NCBI GenBank assembly: GCA_050743385.1
Contig: JBOGFJ010000078.1
Location: 1 to 16,221, forward strand
Direction: 5' to 3'
Source: JACDBD01 sp050743385
GTDB taxonomy: Bacteria > Actinomycetota > Acidimicrobiia > IMCC26256 > JACDBD01
DNA length: 16,221 nt
The notes beneath the pieces were generated by a model that saw only the letters and a program-made list of their open reading frames with translations, did not search any database and was not told the origin of the DNA. A program made the translations under genes and the position numbers. Position 1 is the stretch's first letter. Each line of letters starts with the position of its first letter. Of the stretch, positions 1 through 6,523 are shown piece by piece.

Positions 1-27
1 CTCGGGCGCACGGCGGCCGCGCCCCTT

Positions 28-1740
28 TCAGGCAGCGCTTGCGACCACTGCCGCGACGACATCGCCGACCGCCAACTCGTCCTGCTCGCCGGTCGCGCGC
101 CACCGGCGCTCCACGATCCCGCGCGCCAGGCCCTTGGCCCCGACAGTCAGCCGGATGGGCATCCCGAGCAGGTCGGCGTCGGCGAACTTCACACCCGGGC
201 TCGCTTCGCGATCGTCGTAGAGCACGCTGACGCCGGCTTCCGTCAGCGCGGCATAGAGCCGATCGCCCGCGGCGGCCACGTCGCCGGCGCCGCCGCCCTT
301 TCCGGCGAGCACGATCAGGTGCACTGCGTACGGCGCCATGTGCAGCGGCCACGACAAGCCGTGCTCGTCGTGGTGCTCCTCCGCGACCGCGGCGACGATG
401 CGCGAGATGCCGACGCCGTAGCAGCCCATGACCATCGGGTGCTGCTCGCCGGCCTCGTCGGTGTAGAGGGCCTCGAACGCGTCCGAGTACTTGGTGCCGA
501 GCTGGAAGACCTGGCCGACCTCGATGCCCCGGTCGACCGACAGCGGCGCACCGCACCGCGGGCAGGGATCGCCGGACACGACGGTGGCCAGATCGGTCCA
601 GACGTCGACCTCGAAGTCGCGGCCGAGGACGGCGTTGCGCACGTGGTGGTCGACTTCGTTCGCGCCCGTGACCCAGCCGTGATCGGCGGCCACGGCGGGG
701 TCGGCGACGACCACCGTCGCCCCCGGGAAGTGCGGACCGATATAGCCCTTCGGGATCTCCGGACGGGCGTCGAAGTCGTCGTCGCCGAAGATGCGGGCGA
801 TCCGGGGCGAGAGGGCCTGGGCGAGGAGAAAGGGATTGACTTCACGGTCGCCCGGGACGAGGGCGAGACCGACCTCGCCATCCACGTCGAACGCGATGCA
901 CTTGAGCATGTCGGCGTGCGTGACGCCGAAGTGCTCCGCCACGCCGGCGACCCCCGGGAGACCTGGCGTGTGTGCCTTCTCCATCGGAGGCGCGTCGACC
1001 GGGCCCTCGTGCCGCGGCGGTGCCTTCCGCACCGCGACGTCGGTGTTGGCGGCGTAGTCGCACGACCTGCACCACACGAACGCGTCCTCGCCCACGGCGG
1101 CGACGGCCATGAACTCGTGGTTGACGTCGCCGCCGATGGCGCCCGCCTCGCCCTCGACCGGCCGGAACGTCAGCCCGCAGCGGGTGAAGATGCGCGTATA
1201 GGTCTCGAACATCTCCTGATAGGAGCGCTTGAGCCCGTCGAGATCGAGATCGAACGAGTACGCGTCCTTCATCAGGAACTCACGGCCGCGCAGCAGGCCG
1301 AAGCGGGGGCGCAGCTCGTCGCGGTACTTCCAGTTGATCTGGTAGAGGTTGACCGGAAGGTCGCGGTAGCTCGAGTACTCCGCCGCCACCGTGGCGGTGA
1401 TGACCTCCTCGGCCGTCGGCGAGAGGCAGAAGCCCGTCTCCTTGCGGTCCTGGAGCCGGAACAGCTCGGGGCCGTACGCGTCGTTCCGGCCGCTGCGCTC
1501 CCAGAGCTCGAGCGGCTGCACGATCGGCAGCCAGAGCTCCTGGGCGCCGGCGGCGTCCATCTCCTCCCGCACGATCTGCTCGACGCGGCGCAGCACGCGG
1601 TGGCCCAGCGGCAGCCACGAGTAGATCCCGCTCGCGACCCGGCGGATGTAGCCGGCGCGCACGAGGAGCCGGTGGCTGTCGACCTCGGCGTCGGCGGGGT
1701 CGTCGCGCAGCGTGCGCAGGAACAGCCGCGACATCCGCAT
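28..1740 (-). CDS. proS: Prolyl-tRNA synthetase (bacterial type with editing insertion)
   Basis: Charges tRNA-Pro with proline in the cytoplasm. The 570-residue protein has the usual length and order of bacterial ProRS. The class II core starts with LFLRTLRDDPADAE and the helix with RAGYIRRVASGIYSWLPLG (about residues 4-47). Motif 2 lies in the YRDELRPRFGLLRGREFLMKDAYSFD region (about 138-163). The insertion (INS) editing domain spans roughly 235-385, flanked by a CRSC and a CPRC pair. Motif 3 contains CYGVGISR, and the C-terminal anticodon-binding domain covers about the last 100 residues. The start is the ATG at 1740; a second ATG two codons inside is the alternative. A -10-like TACCCT lies 7 nt upstream of the first ATG with no Shine-Dalgarno between, so the mRNA may be leaderless. 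It lies 74 nt downstream of the hydrolase gene on the same strand. Confidence 0.97.
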   Translation of the reverse strand: MRMSRLFLRTLRDDPADAEVDSHRLLVRAGYIRRVASGIYSWLPLGHRVLRRVEQIVREEMDAAGAQELWLPIVQPLELWERSGRNDAYGPELFRLQDRKETGFCLSPTAEEVITATVAAEYSSYRDLPVNLYQINWKYRDELRPRFGLLRGREFLMKDAYSFDLDLDGLKRSYQEMFETYTRIFTRCGLTFRPVEGEAGAIGGDVNHEFMAVAAVGEDAFVWCRSCDYAANTDVAVRKAPPRHEGPVDAPPMEKAHTPGLPGVAGVAEHFGVTHADMLKCIAFDVDGEVGLALVPGDREVNPFLLAQALSPRIARIFGDDDFDARPEIPKGYIGPHFPGATVVVADPAVAADHGWVTGANEVDHHVRNAVLGRDFEVDVWTDLATVVSGDPCPRCGAPLSVDRGIEVGQVFQLGTKYSDAFEALYTDEAGEQHPMVMGCYGVGISRIVAAVAEEHHDEHGLSWPLHMAPYAVHLIVLAGKGGGAGDVAAAGDRLYAALTEAGVSVLYDDREASPGVKFADADLLGMPIRLTVGAKGLARGIVERRWRATGEQDELAVGDVVAAVVASAA

Positions 1741-1747
1741 GGCAGAG

Positions 1748-1753
1748 AGGGTA
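1748..1753 (-). promoter_or_regulatory. Putative -10 element of proS (leaderless)
   Basis: Read on the minus strand this is TACCCT (TAnnnT), 7 nt before the proS ATG. Transcription would begin at or next to the start codon. I see no good -35, so this rests on the hexamer, its spacing and the same arrangement at other genes here. Confidence 0.4.
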
Positions 1754-1814
1754 CTGAACGGCTGGTTTTGGTGATCTCAGATGACCGGAACAGTCGTCTC
1801 AGCACACAAGAACG

Positions 1815-2606
1815 TCAGATCTTGGCGACGAAATCGCGCACCCGGGCAGCGAACCGGTCGGGCTCGACGAGGTGGAGCCAGTGGCCGTCGCCGTCCCAGA
1901 CCTCGACGGTGGCGGTCGGCACCAGCCGGGTCAGCCAATCGCGGTAGTCGTCGCCCGGCTCCGAGCCGTGCAGCGAGAGGTACGGAACACGCAGGTTGGG
2001 AAGCAGCATCGTCTCGACGAGGGCGTCGATCTCCTCGTCGGTCGACTCGAACAGCTGGCGCCAGATCCCGACCACCAGGTCTTGGGACGCGTCCTCGTGA
2101 AGGCGCGCCAGCCGCGCCTGCGTGTCGGGATCGAGGAGCTCGGGACCGAGCGAGTCGATGATCGCGCCGAACGTCTCGCGGAACTGCGGGCCCCGCAAGG
2201 CCGCTTCGAGCGGCCGAACGAGCTGCGCGAAGTCGGACATGCGCAGCCCCTGGTCGACGTTGACGACACCCCGCACGGGCCCCGCGCCACCGGCCGCGTA
2301 GACGGTCGCGAGGAACGCGCCGAACGAGTGGCCCACGATCACGGGCTCGTCGGTCGCCCCGACCGCGTCGGCGGCGGCGGCGAGATCGCCGGCCATGGTC
2401 AGGGCGTCGTAGTCGCCGGGCGCATCCGAGTCGCCGTGGCCCCGCACGTCGAGGCCGGCACAGGTGAAGTCGCCCTGGAGCCGTTCGACCACCGGGTCCC
2501 AGACACTGCGGTTCTCGGTGATGCCGTGCACGAACAGCAGCAGCGGCCCCGAACCGGCGGCGTCGTAAGCGATCCGCGTCCCATCGGCGGCGACGGCCTG
2601 CGGCAC
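1815..2606 (-). CDS. Alpha/beta-fold hydrolase
   Basis: A 263-residue single-domain alpha/beta hydrolase; substrate unknown. The oxyanion-hole HG lies in LLLFVHGITENR (residues 27-28). The nucleophile elbow is GHSFG with Ser94, and the likely catalytic His is His242 in GDGHWLHL. The acid is probably Glu216, Asp219 or Asp220 after the sixth strand. The lid region (about 120-200) is helical and acidic. There is no signal peptide, so it is probably cytoplasmic. The start is a GTG at 2606, supported by the family N-terminus (ADGTRIAYDAAGSGP) following directly. A TAGGCT hexamer 6 nt upstream suggests leaderless initiation. The gene is divergent from the sulfate operon and lies upstream of proS. 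Esterase, haloperoxidase-like or epoxide-hydrolase-like activities are all possible. Confidence 0.93.
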   Translation of the reverse strand: MPQAVAADGTRIAYDAAGSGPLLLFVHGITENRSVWDPVVERLQGDFTCAGLDVRGHGDSDAPGDYDALTMAGDLAAAADAVGATDEPVIVGHSFGAFLATVYAAGGAGPVRGVVNVDQGLRMSDFAQLVRPLEAALRGPQFRETFGAIIDSLGPELLDPDTQARLARLHEDASQDLVVGIWRQLFESTDEEIDALVETMLLPNLRVPYLSLHGSEPGDDYRDWLTRLVPTATVEVWDGDGHWLHLVEPDRFAARVRDFVAKI

Positions 2607-2612
2607 GGCCGC

Positions 2613-2618
2613 AGCCTA
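2613..2618 (-). promoter_or_regulatory. Putative -10 element of the hydrolase gene (leaderless)
   Basis: TAGGCT on the minus strand, 6 nt before the GTG start. The identical hexamer at the identical distance precedes the lipoprotein gene that starts at 7480. No convincing -35 is visible. Confidence 0.4.
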
Positions 2619-2675
2619 TCCAGGGAGGCGGCCGAATTCCTGACCTCCGCGCTGGTATTTGGGGGCCGGAACCGC

Positions 2676-2681
2676 TAGTGT
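2676..2681 (+). promoter_or_regulatory. Putative -10 element of the sulfate-assimilation operon
   Basis: TAGTGT matches TAnnnT and lies 8 nt before the GTG at 2690, so transcription would begin at or near that codon. The -35 region is poor. The divergent hydrolase -10 lies about 60 nt away, making 2607-2689 a shared promoter region. Confidence 0.35.
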
Positions 2682-2689
2682 TTCCCCTC

Positions 2690-2788
2690 GTGATCCGAGC
2701 GCTCGGCGCCGCCAGCATCTCCATCGGCCGGACCCCCCACGAGGTCCGTGACGAGATGTGTCGCCGGGGCTCCGGGCGCGCCGCCTGA
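2690..2788 (+). CDS. Possible leaderless short upstream ORF of the sulfate operon
   Basis: A GTG-initiated ORF of 32 codons lies between the putative -10 (2676-2681) and sat, ending 55 nt before the sat ATG. It has no Shine-Dalgarno, and the GTG lies where transcription would start, so it could be translated leaderlessly. The product contains one cysteine, in the segment DEMCRRGSGRAA near its C-terminus. Cysteine-coding leaderless uORFs are known to attenuate sulfur genes in mycobacteria, but those carry runs of cysteine codons and this does not. A pyrimidine-rich stretch follows (about 2791-2823), just ahead of the sat Shine-Dalgarno. It may simply be untranslated leader; I do not recognise the peptide. 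Confidence 0.25.
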   Translation: MIRALGAASISIGRTPHEVRDEMCRRGSGRAA

Positions 2789-2843
2789 TCATCCCGCCGC
2801 GCCCACCTCTCCCCGCCCCCTCTCGTAGGAGCTTCGCGCCCGC

Positions 2844-3953
2844 ATGCCTGCCGTCCGCCTGACGCCCCGTGACCTTTCCGACCTGCGCCTGCTGGCGTGG
2901 GGCGCGTACGACCCGCTCGACGGCTTCGTCGGCGAGGAAGACCACGCCTTCGTCGTGGCCGGCATGCGCCTGGAGTCGGGGCGGCTCTGGCCATTCCCGA
3001 TCGCGCCCGCCGTCGACGTGCAGGAAGCGGCCGAGCTGCGCGGCGGCGACGAAGCCGACCTGCTCGCCCCCACGGGTGAGGTCGTCGGCGTGCTGGCCAA
3101 CCCCGAGGTCTACAAGGTCGACCCCGTCGTCGAGGCGCAGGCCGTGTACGGCACCGACGACCCGGCCCACCCGGGCGCCGCCATCGTCCTCGAGGCCAGC
3201 CCGTGGCGCGTCGGGGGCAAGGTCGTCGTCGAGGCCGACCACCCCGCCCTCGCCCTGGCGGCGCCCTTCGACCGGCACCCGGCGATGCCCTCCGCGGTGC
3301 GCGCCGCCATCGACGAGCGCGGCTGGCGCACCGTCGTCGCGTTCCAGACCCGGAACCCGATCCACCGGGCGCACGAGTACCTCACGAAGGTGGCGCTCGA
3401 ATCGGTCGACGGCCTGCTGGTGCACCCGCTCGTCGGCGAGACCAAGGGCGACGACATCCCCGCCGACGTCCGCCTCCGCTGCTACGAGGCGCTGCTCGCC
3501 GACTACTACCCCGCCAACCGGGCGCTGCTGGGCCTGTTCCCCGCGCCGATGCGCTACGCCGGGCCGCGCGAAGCGGTGTTCCACGCCATCTGCCGGCGCA
3601 ACTACGGCGCCACCCACTTCATCGTGGGGCGCGACCACGCCGGCGTCGGCGACTACTACGGCACCTACGCCGCCCAGGAGCTGCTGCGCGAGATCGGCCC
3701 GGAGGAGCTCGGCATCACGCCCCTGTTCTTCGAGCACTCCTTCTACTGCACCGTGTGCGGGTCGATGGCCTCGGCCAAGACCTGCCCGCACGACTCGGCG
3801 CAGCACGTGCACCTGTCGGGCACGAAGGTGCGCGAGCTGCTCTCCAAGGGCGAGCTCCCGCCGGCCGAGTTCAGCCGGCCCGAGGTCGCCCGGCTGCTCA
3901 TCGAAGCGTCCAAGCCCGCCTCCAAGAAGCCCGCCTCCAAGAAGGAGGACTAG
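2844..3953 (+). CDS. sat: Sulfate adenylyltransferase (ATP sulfurylase, short homomeric type)
   Basis: Converts ATP and sulfate to adenosine 5'-phosphosulfate (APS) and pyrophosphate, the first step of sulfate assimilation. The 369 residues follow the short Thermus-like Sat layout: GAYDPLDGF near residue 20, the catalytic loop QTRNPIHRAH (168-177), PMRYAGPREAVFHA (235-248) and the nucleotide-binding GRDHAG (262-267). A zinc-type cluster follows with Cys302, Cys305, Cys314 and probably His316, then SGTKVRELL (325-333). It is the Sat family, not CysD/CysN. The ATG at 2844 is preceded by GTAGGAG (2825-2831), and an in-frame TAG at 2826-2828 rules out a longer start. The C-terminus ends in a lysine-rich tail made of a duplicated KPASK unit, and its last codons double as the sir Shine-Dalgarno. 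First structural gene of the sat-sir-cysH operon. Confidence 0.96.
   Translation: MPAVRLTPRDLSDLRLLAWGAYDPLDGFVGEEDHAFVVAGMRLESGRLWPFPIAPAVDVQEAAELRGGDEADLLAPTGEVVGVLANPEVYKVDPVVEAQAVYGTDDPAHPGAAIVLEASPWRVGGKVVVEADHPALALAAPFDRHPAMPSAVRAAIDERGWRTVVAFQTRNPIHRAHEYLTKVALESVDGLLVHPLVGETKGDDIPADVRLRCYEALLADYYPANRALLGLFPAPMRYAGPREAVFHAICRRNYGATHFIVGRDHAGVGDYYGTYAAQELLREIGPEELGITPLFFEHSFYCTVCGSMASAKTCPHDSAQHVHLSGTKVRELLSKGELPPAEFSRPEVARLLIEASKPASKKPASKKED
3912..3941 (+). repeat. Perfect 15-bp tandem duplication in the 3' end of sat
   Basis: AAGCCCGCCTCCAAG occurs twice back to back (3912-3926 and 3927-3941), encoding KPASK-KPASK just before the terminal KED. It produces a basic, probably disordered tail and is likely to vary in copy number between strains. 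Confidence 0.9.
3942..3948 (+). promoter_or_regulatory. Strong Shine-Dalgarno of sir inside the end of sat
   Basis: AAGGAGG lies 7 nt before the sir ATG at 3956 and is part of the last sense codons of sat. It fixes the sir start and means ribosomes finishing sat pass over the sir initiation site. Confidence 0.85.
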
Positions 3954-3955
3954 CC

Positions 3956-5740
3956 ATGGCCGTCGACGTCAAGGACCTGAGAGCCCAGCCCCTCGCCCCC
4001 GAAGTGGCCGACGAGCTCGACAAGTTCGAGGACGGTGTCGCCCGCTACCTGGCGGGCGACCTCGAGGAGGACGTGTTCCGCGTCTTCCGGCTCAACCAGG
4101 GCATCTACGGCCAGCGCCAGGGCGGCCACAACCAGATGGTGCGGGTGAAGGTGCCGCACGGCTCTCTCACGCCCGACCAGCTCGAGATGCTCGGCTACGT
4201 GGCCGACGAGTACTCGCGGGGCTGGGGTCACCTCACGACGCGGCAGAACGTGCAGTTCCACTTCGTGCAGCTCGAGCAGACGCCCGAGGTGCTGCGGGTG
4301 CTGGCGTCCGTCGGGCTCACGAGCCGCGAGGCCTGCGGCGACACCATTCGCAACGTCACCGGTTGCCACCTCGCGGGCGCGTGCCCGTTCGAGGTGCTCG
4401 ACATCAGCCCGTGGGCGCAGGCCACCACCGACTTCTTCCTCCGCAACCCGTATGCGCAGCGCCTCCCGCGCAAGTTCAAGATCAACTTCTCGGGCTGCGT
4501 CACCGACTGCGGCCAGGCGATGTTCAACGACGTCGGCGTGATCGCGGTCAACCAACCCCGACCCGACGGCACCGTCGAGCCCGGCTTCAAGGTGTTCATC
4601 GCCGGCGGGCTCGGGGCGAACCCGCACCCCGCCCTCGCGCTCGAGGAGTTCACTCCCCGCGAGCAGCTGATGCCCACGCTCGAGGCGCTCGTGCGGGTGT
4701 TCGATCACTACGGCAACCGTGACAACAAGCTCCGCGCCCGCATGAAGTGGCTCGTCGACACCATGGGGATCGAGGAGCTGCGCGAGCGGGTCTTCAAGGA
4801 GCGCAAGTTCCTGCCGGCGGCGTCGTCGTACCAGGGCGAGCTGCCCGAGCCCGTGCGCGAGCGCGGCGACGCCCCCGCGGGCATGGGCGAGGGGCCGGTC
4901 ACCCCGGTCGGCGCCTCCCCGGTGAAGTTCCTGGGTCTGAACCCGTACGAGAAGTGGGAGAGCGCCAACGTCGTGCGGGGCCGGGCCAACGGCACCGTGA
5001 GCGCGTACGCGTACTGCCGCCTCGGCGACATCACCAGCGACCAGTTCCGTGCCCTCGCCGACATCCAGCGCGAGTTCGGCTTCGACGTGCGGGTCACGAA
5101 CCGGCAGAACTTCGCACTGCGCGGTCTGACGGAGGAGCAGCTGAACCCGCTCTACGCCCGGCTGCTCGAGATCGGCATGGCCGAGCCCGGCGCCGAGCTC
5201 GCCCGCGATGTCGTCGCCTGCCCCGGCGCCGACACCTGCAACCTCGCGGTCACGCAGTCGCGCGGGCTCGCCGACGACATCGGGAAGGCGCTCGAGATGG
5301 CCGGGCTCGCCGAGGTCGGCGGCATCCGGGTGAACATCTCGGGCTGCACCAACTCGTGCGGCCAGCACCACATCTCCGACATCGGCTTCGTCGGCATCGA
5401 GCGGCGGGCCCACGGGCGCGCCGCCCCCGGCTACCAGATGCTGCTCGGCGGCAAGGTCGGCCACACCGAGATCGACTTCGGCGAGAAGGCGGTCAAGCTC
5501 CCGGCCAAGCGGGCGTCGGAAGCCGTCGTGCGGGTCGTAGGCAGGTTCGCCAACGAACGCGACGCGGGCGAGACGTTCGGGCAGTGGCTCGAACGTGCCG
5601 GCGGGCCCCGCGAGGTGGGCAAGGAGCTCAAGGACCTCGACGAGTTCCCCGACCCCGAGGAGGCGCCCGACTTCTTCGTCGACTTCGACGAGACCGGCCC
5701 CTACACCGCCGAGGTCGGCGCGAGCGAGTGCGCGACATGA
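3956..5740 (+). CDS. sir: Siroheme-dependent sulfite/nitrite reductase with Cys ligand sets in both halves
   Basis: Predicted six-electron, probably ferredoxin-dependent reduction of sulfite to sulfide. Placement between sat and cysH favours sulfite over nitrite. The 594-residue protein has the two-fold pseudo-repeat of the family. The N-half has TTRQN (94-98) and KFKINFSGC; the C-half has NRQNF (382-386) and RVNISGC. The canonical siroheme/4Fe-4S ligands are Cys422, Cys428, Cys464 and Cys468 (CX5C-X35-CX3C). Unusually the N-half also has Cys137, Cys143, Cys181 and Cys185 (CX5C-X37-CX3C). Tyr51 in GIYGQR may correspond to the tyrosine that is cross-linked to a cysteine in M. tuberculosis SirA. 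The C-terminus (about 555-594) is an acidic tail with Cys592. The start is set by a strong Shine-Dalgarno, 2 nt after the sat stop; the end overlaps cysH by ATGA. Confidence 0.94.
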   Translation: MAVDVKDLRAQPLAPEVADELDKFEDGVARYLAGDLEEDVFRVFRLNQGIYGQRQGGHNQMVRVKVPHGSLTPDQLEMLGYVADEYSRGWGHLTTRQNVQFHFVQLEQTPEVLRVLASVGLTSREACGDTIRNVTGCHLAGACPFEVLDISPWAQATTDFFLRNPYAQRLPRKFKINFSGCVTDCGQAMFNDVGVIAVNQPRPDGTVEPGFKVFIAGGLGANPHPALALEEFTPREQLMPTLEALVRVFDHYGNRDNKLRARMKWLVDTMGIEELRERVFKERKFLPAASSYQGELPEPVRERGDAPAGMGEGPVTPVGASPVKFLGLNPYEKWESANVVRGRANGTVSAYAYCRLGDITSDQFRALADIQREFGFDVRVTNRQNFALRGLTEEQLNPLYARLLEIGMAEPGAELARDVVACPGADTCNLAVTQSRGLADDIGKALEMAGLAEVGGIRVNISGCTNSCGQHHISDIGFVGIERRAHGRAAPGYQMLLGGKVGHTEIDFGEKAVKLPAKRASEAVVRVVGRFANERDAGETFGQWLERAGGPREVGKELKDLDEFPDPEEAPDFFVDFDETGPYTAEVGASECAT

Positions 5741-6417
5741 GCACCACGGTCGACACCGAGCTCCCGGATCTGGCCGAGCTGGCCGAGATCTCGGCCGGCT
5801 TCGAGACCGCCCCCGCGTCGGAGGTGGTGGCGTGGGCCTGGGAGCAGTACGGCTCCGACATCGTCTTGGCGATGTCGGGCCAAGACTGCGTGCTCCTCGA
5901 CATGGCGATCCGGGTCGCGCTCGACATCGAGGTGGTGTTCCTCGACACGCAGTACCACTTCCCGGAGACGATGGCGTACATCGAGTCGCTCCAGGAGCGC
6001 TACGGGATGAACCTCACGGTCATGCATCCCGAGGTCGAGCCCGACGATCGCTGGGCCGACGACCCCGACGGGTGCTGCGCGGTACGCAAGATCGAGCCGC
6101 TGCGGCGGGCGCTGGAGGGGAAGTCGGCGTGGATGACCGGGCTGCGGCGCTCGGAGGCACCCACGCGCGCCAAGGCCCCGATCGTGAGCTACGACATCAG
6201 CAAGGGGCTCGTGAAGGTCAACCCGCTCGCGACGTGGACCGATCTCGACGTCGAGGGCTACGCCCGCGACCGCGGCCTGCCGTTGCACCCGCTGCGGGAG
6301 CGGGGCTACAAGTCGATCGGGTGCTGGCCGTGCACGCAGCCCGTCGGCGACGAGGAGCACGCTCGCGCCGGCCGCTGGGCCGGCACCGACAAGATCGAGT
6401 GCGGCCTCCACGGCTGA
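5737..6417 (+). CDS. cysH: APS reductase (adenylyl-sulfate reductase, thioredoxin type)
   Basis: Reduces APS to sulfite and AMP using thioredoxin or a similar thiol donor, feeding sir. The 226-residue protein has a PP-loop-type site near AMSGQDCVLLD (45-55), and a CC pair (Cys113-Cys114) plus Cys196 and Cys199 in GCWPC, which together would hold a 4Fe-4S cluster. The catalytic Cys222 lies in the C-terminal ECGLHG. The four cluster cysteines point to APS rather than PAPS as substrate, in agreement with the absence of an APS kinase gene in the operon. The PP-loop reads SGQD where many relatives have SFGAED, a modest departure. The ATG lies in the ATGA overlap with the sir stop, and there is no strong Shine-Dalgarno, so translation is probably coupled. 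It is the last gene of the operon and faces the convergent lipoprotein gene. Confidence 0.95.
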   Translation: MSTTVDTELPDLAELAEISAGFETAPASEVVAWAWEQYGSDIVLAMSGQDCVLLDMAIRVALDIEVVFLDTQYHFPETMAYIESLQERYGMNLTVMHPEVEPDDRWADDPDGCCAVRKIEPLRRALEGKSAWMTGLRRSEAPTRAKAPIVSYDISKGLVKVNPLATWTDLDVEGYARDRGLPLHPLRERGYKSIGCWPCTQPVGDEEHARAGRWAGTDKIECGLHG

Positions 6418-6466
6418 CGTTTCCGGAGGATTTCCCCGGAGCTGCGCGCTGACCGCCCCAGATGCG

Positions 6467-6481
6467 GCGCGCTCGGCGCGC
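6467..6481. terminator. Possible hairpin between convergent genes
   Basis: GCGCGC-TCG-GCGCGC could form a 6-bp stem with a 3-nt loop. A longer pairing of CTGCGCGC (6442-6449) with GCGCGCAG (6476-6483) competes with it. It lies in the 106-nt gap between the cysH stop and the end of the minus-strand lipoprotein gene. There is no T-run, and GC-rich DNA forms such stems by chance, so the call is weak. Confidence 0.25.
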
Positions 6482-6523
6482 AGGTTCGGAGCGTGGGCAT
6501 GGCGCGCCCGCAGCGCCTGAGCC

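Noticed and set aside
319..1947. 542-codon plus-strand ORF opposite proS
   Set aside because: It is the antisense shadow of a clear prolyl-tRNA synthetase. Its product is low-complexity (V/H/R/D-rich) without recognisable motifs, as expected from the reverse strand of GC-rich coding DNA.
2756..2788. ATG mini-ORF MCRRGSGRAA as a known actinobacterial sulfur leader peptide
   Set aside because: The common leader-peptide families have a HVDL-like core and a late cysteine, which are absent here. It is simply the end of the 32-codon GTG ORF in the same frame.
2616..3812. 398-codon minus-strand ORF opposite sat
   Set aside because: Antisense shadow of sat, which has unambiguous QTRNPIHRAH and GRDHAG motifs. 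The shadow has no motifs or Shine-Dalgarno.
3950..5464. 504-codon minus-strand ORF opposite sir
   Set aside because: Antisense shadow of the siroheme reductase; the composition is V/H/A/D/R-rich without domains.
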